From: an uncultured Eubacteriales bacterium
GTDB taxonomy: Bacteria; Bacillota; Clostridia; Oscillospirales; Ruminococcaceae
Assembly (NCBI GenBank): GCA_902493155.1
Contig: CABUOE010000127.1
Location: 1-6,611, forward strand
Direction of reading: 5' to 3'
Length of the DNA stretch: 6,611 nt
Shown: in pieces, positions 4,863-6,611 of the stretch
How the letters are laid out: each line of letters opens with the position of its first letter
Numbering within the stretch: position 1 is the stretch's first letter
Position numbers and translations under genes: made by a program
Notes under the pieces: model-generated
What the model was told of the DNA's origin: nothing
Database searches by the model: none
What the model saw: the letters and a program-made list of their open reading frames with translations, nothing else

Positions 4863-5924
4863 ATGGCATATGCACCAAATCATCGGTCTCCTAAAAAGGA
4901 GCCGGGTCCACCATCGGGCGACAATACCTATATCAGCGGTTACGGATTTGTTGCGACGGATCCGCGGATGCTCCAGGAACAGCACCTGAAAAAGAATGTA
5001 TCGACCATTTCGGTAGCAATGGTGGGCGTTTTTCTGCTCCCCACCTTCTTTTTGGTTCCAGTGACTGTGGTAATGCAAACGATTGTGAATGCCCTGAGCA
5101 AAACCACTAATCAGTTTGTGTTGCTCACAACTTTGGCTCAGGAAATGCGGGAGCTCATTCTCTATCTTTTGTCTGTTTTGCTGCCCATCTGTTTTTTGCG
5201 TTTCTTTCTCAGGGATGTGAGTATCCGTGGAGCGATTCACAGGCTCCCTGATAAAAAGAAATGGAGCTATGCGGTTCCCTTGACGCTGACGGTGGTGGCG
5301 CTGGCGGGAGCCGGCTCTCAGTTTGTTAATAATCTGTTGTTTCAGTTCCACATCGTCCCCCTCACCCCGAACAACATGCTTCCCGGAAACAACATTTCCA
5401 TGGCATTTTACCTTGTCCGCGTTATGTTTTTGCCGGCGGTCTTGGAGGAATATCTGTTTAGGGGCCTGATCCTTCATTCCCTCCGCCGATATGGGGACAC
5501 CTTTGCCGTGGTGCTGTCATCAGCTTTCTACGGTATGATGCAGTATACGGTGACGCGGAATTTAAGTGGCTTTGTGTTTGGCTTGGTACTGGGATATTTT
5601 GTGTTGCGCACCGGTTCTGTTCTGACAGCGATTATTTGCCATCTCTGCACTGGAGCTGTCAGTTCGGCTATCGTGCTGGCGCAGCATTTTCTGCCCTCCC
5701 ATTATGAACTAGTGGAGAACATCCTTTTTATCGTTATTCTCGCTGTGAGTATCGTCTCTTTTATTTTACTCTGTACCAGAGAGAGCAACGCTTTCATTAT
5801 GAGCGACACCAATAATACTACATCTACAGCCCATAAACTGAAACTGTGTTTGAGCAACGGCGTATTTATTGTTGTACTGCTTTTGTGGGCATGGCAGATG
5901 CTCCGGAGCATACAGATTATTTGA
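4863..5924 (+). CDS. CPBP family intramembrane metalloprotease-like protein, probably catalytically degenerate
   Basis: This 353-residue membrane protein has a polar, proline-rich N-terminal tail (about 1-45) and about eight or nine hydrophobic segments. The CPBP (Abi) domain covers roughly residues 180-275. Motif 1 is intact: E195 and E196 with R200 in EEYLFRG. Motif 2, normally FxxxH, reads YGMMQ (223-227), so the histidine is glutamine. The GLVLGYFVLRTGSVLTAIICH segment keeps H260, but the expected Asn/Asp four residues later is G264. Active family members are glutamate- and metal-dependent CAAX-type proteases, so two missing ligand or catalytic residues suggest a pseudoprotease or altered chemistry. 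AGGAG (4851-4855) is 7 bases before the ATG. It lies 23 bases upstream of tadA, consistent with an operon. Confidence 0.85.
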   Translation: MAYAPNHRSPKKEPGPPSGDNTYISGYGFVATDPRMLQEQHLKKNVSTISVAMVGVFLLPTFFLVPVTVVMQTIVNALSKTTNQFVLLTTLAQEMRELILYLLSVLLPICFLRFFLRDVSIRGAIHRLPDKKKWSYAVPLTLTVVALAGAGSQFVNNLLFQFHIVPLTPNNMLPGNNISMAFYLVRVMFLPAVLEEYLFRGLILHSLRRYGDTFAVVLSSAFYGMMQYTVTRNLSGFVFGLVLGYFVLRTGSVLTAIICHLCTGAVSSAIVLAQHFLPSHYELVENILFIVILAVSIVSFILLCTRESNAFIMSDTNNTTSTAHKLKLCLSNGVFIVVLLLWAWQMLRSIQII

Positions 5925-5947
5925 TTTAGAGTGGAGGGAACCATTGA

Positions 5948-6442
5948 TTGGCTTTTTCGGAACAGGATGCGCTTTTTATGCGGGAAGCGCTGCGACAGGC
6001 GGAGCTGGCCTATGCCTGCGATGAAACCCCAGTAGGAGCGGTGCTCGTTTGGGAAGGGGAGATCATTGCTGCGGCCTATAACCGGAGGGAAACAGATAAA
6101 AGCGCGTTGGCCCACGCGGAATGCCTGGCCATCGGGGAGGCTTGTCGGAAACTGGGCGGGTGGAGGCTCCACAAAGCGACCCTATATGTGACACTGGAGC
6201 CTTGCCCCATGTGTGCCGGAGCAATTATCAACGCTCGGATCGCTCGGGTGGTTTACGGTGCCAATGACCCAAAGGCAGGCTGCTGTGGCAGTGTTACGGA
6301 ACTGTTTTCGTTCCCCTTTAACCATCGGCCCATTGTGGAGAGCGGCCTTTTGGAGGACGAATGCCGGGAACTCCTCACTGGTTTTTTTCGGGAGATGCGG
6401 GCCAAACGTAAAGCGCTCAAAACGGTAGACGCTACCGACTAA
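5948..6442 (+). CDS. tadA: tRNA-specific adenosine deaminase
   Basis: TadA converts adenosine 34 in the wobble position of tRNA-Arg(ACG) to inosine in the cytosol, acting as a homodimer. The 164-residue product is the usual size. Zinc and proton-shuttle residues are present: H56 and E58 in HAE, and C86 and C89 in PCPMC. Other family segments are TPVGAVLV (27-34), NARI...VVYGANDPKAG (95-111) and FNHRPIV (124-130). TTG 5948 is the first possible start, because an in-frame TGA sits immediately before it (5945-5947). GGAGG (5933-5937) lies 10 bases upstream. The gene follows the CPBP gene by 23 bases and is probably cotranscribed. An alternative is a related guanine/cytosine deaminase, but the motifs favour TadA. 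Confidence 0.95.
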   Translation: MAFSEQDALFMREALRQAELAYACDETPVGAVLVWEGEIIAAAYNRRETDKSALAHAECLAIGEACRKLGGWRLHKATLYVTLEPCPMCAGAIINARIARVVYGANDPKAGCCGSVTELFSFPFNHRPIVESGLLEDECRELLTGFFREMRAKRKALKTVDATD

Positions 6443-6490
6443 AAAACACCCTGTCGCGAAAGCGAGAGCAGGTTAAGGAAACTTTTTTAG
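6439..6490 (+). terminator. Hairpin structure directly after tadA
   Basis: CCTG-TCGC (6450-6457) pairs with GCGA and CAGG (6462-6472) around a GAAA tetraloop, with a 3-base bulge. Outside it, CTAAAAAA (6439-6446), which includes the tadA stop codon, can pair with TTTTTTAG (6483-6490). The T run is 10 bases past the inner stem, so termination would depend on the outer A/T pairing. Confidence 0.5.
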
Positions 6491-6500
6491 TTTTGTGGTA

Positions 6501-6537
6501 AGCAGTGTAATGTACGAGAGTATATTACGCTGCTTTT
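6501..6537. terminator. Long-stem terminator between tadA and the convergent recombinase end
   Basis: AGCAGTGTAATGTAC (6501-6515) pairs along all 15 bases with GTATATTACGCTGCT (6520-6534), two of them G-U, around GAGA, followed by TTTTCC. It ends plus-strand transcription from tadA. The stem also contains the stop codon of the minus-strand gene (6525-6527), so it may serve both directions, although the minus-strand T run is weak. Confidence 0.7.
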
Positions 6538-6611
6538 CCTTTCAGTTCGAGTTGAGCCGCAAGCTGAGTCGCACCTACTTCTCCAATAAAGGTATAGTAA
6601 ATGTCGATTTT
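6525..6611 (-). CDS. C-terminal fragment, probable serine recombinase (DUF4368-type tail), partial
   Basis: On the minus strand, 28 codons are open from the window edge to TAA at 6525-6527. They read KIDIYYTFIGEVGA, then TQLAAQLELKGKAA. The IDIYYTFIGEV stretch resembles, from memory, the end of large serine recombinases of Clostridia transposons and integrative elements, where a DUF4368 tail typically finishes with an IxIYYxFIG motif. Only the tail is visible, so the family call is an inference. If right, an integrative element lies to the right and ends at this point, converging on tadA. Confidence 0.5.
   Translation of the reverse strand, partial: KIDIYYTFIGEVGATQLAAQLELKGKAA

Noticed and set aside
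4845..5477. Long minus-strand open frame opposite the CPBP gene
   Set aside because: It is the reverse-strand shadow of the CPBP coding sequence, its product is polar and low in recognisable motifs, and it covers the CPBP start region.
4359..5852. 14-base direct repeat TGAAACTGTGTTTG at 4359-4372 and 5839-5852
   Set aside because: There is no extended similarity around it, one copy lies inside the CPBP coding sequence, and a single 14-mer match is only mildly unexpected.
6443..6500. Small SRP RNA gene after tadA, a common neighbour in Firmicutes
   Set aside because: The hairpin has a GAAA loop but lacks the GUCAGGUCCGGAAGGAAGCAGC-like SRP core; it is too short and looks like a terminator structure.

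Overview
The window looks like chromosome from a low-to-mid GC Gram-positive bacterium of the class Clostridia, probably an Oscillospiraceae/Ruminococcaceae-type gut organism. The evidence is a class III (Firmicutes-type) fructose-1,6-bisphosphatase, AGGAG-type ribosome binding sites, sigma-A-like promoters, a TTG start on tadA, and a Clostridia-style MATE pump and CPBP protein. The genus cannot be fixed from the sequence alone.

Layout. Bases 1-130 are one copy (cut by the window edge, minus orientation) of a hairpin-rich interspersed repeat. A sigma-A promoter at 241-269 and a hairpin leader precede a MATE efflux pump (363-1727, plus). The next 500 bases hold no intact gene: a start-less open frame, a 12-bp inverted repeat, a strong bidirectional terminator (2025-2059) and a frameshifted remnant of a DUF2871-like membrane protein (2021-2220, minus). 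Then comes a full-length class III fructose-1,6-bisphosphatase gene, fbp (2244-4238, minus), with its own promoter at 4295-4323. A second copy of the repeat lies at 4404-4671 (plus). It is followed by a structured leader with two tandem terminator-like hairpins, and then a probable two-gene operon: a CPBP-family membrane protein (4863-5924) and tadA, tRNA adenosine deaminase (5948-6442). Two hairpins follow tadA. The last 87 bases encode, on the minus strand, the C-terminus of what is probably a serine recombinase of an integrative element.

How the genes fit together. MATE and fbp converge on the shared terminator. fbp is gluconeogenic and tadA is a tRNA-modification housekeeping gene; neither has an obvious functional link to the MATE pump or the CPBP protein. 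The most unusual material is non-genic. The repeat occurs twice in inverted orientation, about 4.3 kb apart, flanking MATE and fbp. Each copy has an extended -10 promoter reading outward, at least three to nine hairpins, and a small reading frame. That frame stays open through all 36 in-window codons of the left copy but is broken by a frameshift and a stop in the right copy. The CPBP protein is also notable because two of the expected catalytic or metal-binding residues are replaced.
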